This document shows, in pieces, positions 63,219 to 64,000 of a stretch of 64,000 nucleotides of DNA. Position numbers and translations under genes: made by a program. Each line of letters opens with the position of its first letter. The first letter of the stretch is position 1. A model generated the notes under the pieces. The model worked only from the letters and a program-made list of their open reading frames with translations. It searched no databases and was not told the origin of the DNA. Source of the stretch: Scytonema millei VB511283 (GTDB lineage: Bacteria > Cyanobacteriota > Cyanobacteriia > Cyanobacteriales > Chroococcidiopsidaceae); assembly GCF_000817735.3 (NCBI RefSeq), contig NZ_JTJC03000017.1:124001-188000 (forward strand). Direction: 5' to 3'.

Positions 63219-63875
63219 ATGATTGAGTTTGCCATCAAGTGGGGTACGAAAACATTTCCTACTGAATATATTGCTCTATGTATCTCTATTTTGGCAGTGG
63301 TTGCTACTTGGGGAAATTTCTGGAACTCAAGAAGAACGTTTGCGGCGGCAAATTATCCTAAATTAAGAGCAGAACTCAACTGGCTGTCGAATCAAATCTT
63401 TCCTAGCTGTAGTTTGTTCAACGAAAGTGACAAAATTTCTGCTAACGATGTTCATATTACCGTGAGTGTTGCTCAAAGCGATCGCTGGTATTTCGATAGT
63501 GAAAGATGGTTTACTTACGAATACGCAGAATTAGCTAGACTCAAACCATTAGAAGGTTTTCCCCCTCCTCAAGAAGATGATTTGATTCAATGGTGTCAAA
63601 CCAGAGGTTACAAACAAAGGTTGTTTATTCCATCCGAATCCGCACAACTGCAAGATATCGTTCGACAAATTTCTAATTCAGATTCCTATTACATTCGTCT
63701 CAAAGTAGCTTATACATCTAACGTATTTGGAGCTAATAAAATATGTAAAATTTCTCGAACATACAGAATAGAACGCCAGCAAAATATGCCAGAATTACCA
63801 GCGGGCGATCGCTTAATTTGGGAGACACGTCAAGAAACTCAAACTCTGCATCAAGATGAAATTTCTCCCAACTGA
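63219..63875 (+). CDS. Hypothetical protein with one N-terminal membrane segment
   Basis: Protein of 218 residues. A single hydrophobic stretch at about 17-33 (YIALCISILAVVATWGNF) precedes a soluble domain (LRAELNWLSNQIFPS, VHITVSVAQSDRWYFDSERW, SYYIRLKVAYTSNVFG). The topology suggests a membrane-anchored domain on one face. No family recognised. The start follows a heptamer array without a clear ribosome-binding site. Confidence 0.7.
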   Translation: MIEFAIKWGTKTFPTEYIALCISILAVVATWGNFWNSRRTFAAANYPKLRAELNWLSNQIFPSCSLFNESDKISANDVHITVSVAQSDRWYFDSERWFTYEYAELARLKPLEGFPPPQEDDLIQWCQTRGYKQRLFIPSESAQLQDIVRQISNSDSYYIRLKVAYTSNVFGANKICKISRTYRIERQQNMPELPAGDRLIWETRQETQTLHQDEISPN

Positions 63876-63954
63876 TAGCTTATATTTATCACTCCATTTG
63901 GAATTATAAAGTATTTAGAGCTGGTTGCAATTGGGTAATCTTGAGGAGGGAAAA

Positions 63955-64000
63955 ATGGAACTCAAATCTGTGGCAATGGAAATTCCTGAAGGTAGCAATA
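63955..64000 (+). CDS. Start of a probable adenosine-specific kinase (partial)
   Basis: The window ends 15 codons into this gene. ATG 63955 follows GAGGAGGGAAAA, a strong ribosome-binding site. The visible MELKSVAMEIPEGSN resembles the N-terminus of the adenosine-specific kinase family known from archaea and some bacteria (MELK.V.IE.PE..N...G). Only the very start is available, so the call is tentative. Confidence 0.4.
   Translation, partial: MELKSVAMEIPEGSN

Overview
The window looks like chromosomal DNA of a cyanobacterium. HIP1 octamers (GCGATCGC) and their GATCGC cores occur throughout, including inside genes. Heptameric short tandem repeats sit at many gene borders, and the gene set is cyanobacterial (fasciclin proteins, an AMIN-domain amidase, a Nif11-type peptide, Uma2, clpB, dxr). 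The mix resembles a Chroococcidiopsis-like, surface-living, polysaccharide-forming organism, but that genus call is an inference.

Layout. 1-2.4 kb: a sugar ABC transporter (lipoprotein plus a permease split by a hairpin-rich insert). 2.7-3.1 kb: a fasciclin protein. 3.1-13.8 kb: the most striking block, eight genes on the minus strand in the order mgdA-mgdB-mgdC-mgdD-gmaS-mgsA-mgsB-mgsC, with a divergent XRE-cupin regulator. Together they match the complete N-methylglutamate route for methylamine: GmaS makes gamma-glutamylmethylamide, MgsABC makes N-methylglutamate, and MgdABCD oxidises it back to glutamate, delivering the methyl carbon to folate or as formaldehyde. 13.9-20.4 kb: housekeeping genes (clpB, purH, fmt) and small cyanobacterial proteins.

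20.6-35.2 kb: an exopolysaccharide locus on the minus strand: Wzc-type tyrosine autokinase, Wzx flippase, FkbM methyltransferase, three glycosyltransferases, a Wzy-like polymerase or ligase, a giant Calx-beta/RTX protein and an initiating sugar-phosphate transferase. 35.6-41.8 kb: an NCS1 permease, an Aquifex-type aconitase, and two paralogous Asp/Arg-rich disordered proteins on either side of a frameshifted MFS transporter gene. 42-48.5 kb: acylphosphatase, a PemK/MazF toxin-antitoxin pair, DAHP synthase, RecQ, Uma2, threonine aldolase and a second fasciclin protein. 48.6-52.8 kb: a divergent Mn/Zn ABC transporter, then ureD-ureA without ureB. 53-64 kb: small conserved proteins, nagB, an SDR, amiC, pyrG, a Nif11-like peptide, dxr, and the start of a probable adenosine-specific kinase.

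Repeats are a second theme. At least four families of dispersed palindromes (GATCCCCCC..., GTACGGGCGGGTTT..., GGGCGCACAGC..., TGTAGAGACG...) and many heptamer arrays occur between genes. Several lie in frame inside genes: purH, amiC, ureD and the signal-peptide region of the metal-binding lipoprotein all carry peptide segments that are plain translations of these repeats.

No tRNA, rRNA or CRISPR array was recognised. All family assignments come from reading motifs; no database search was run.
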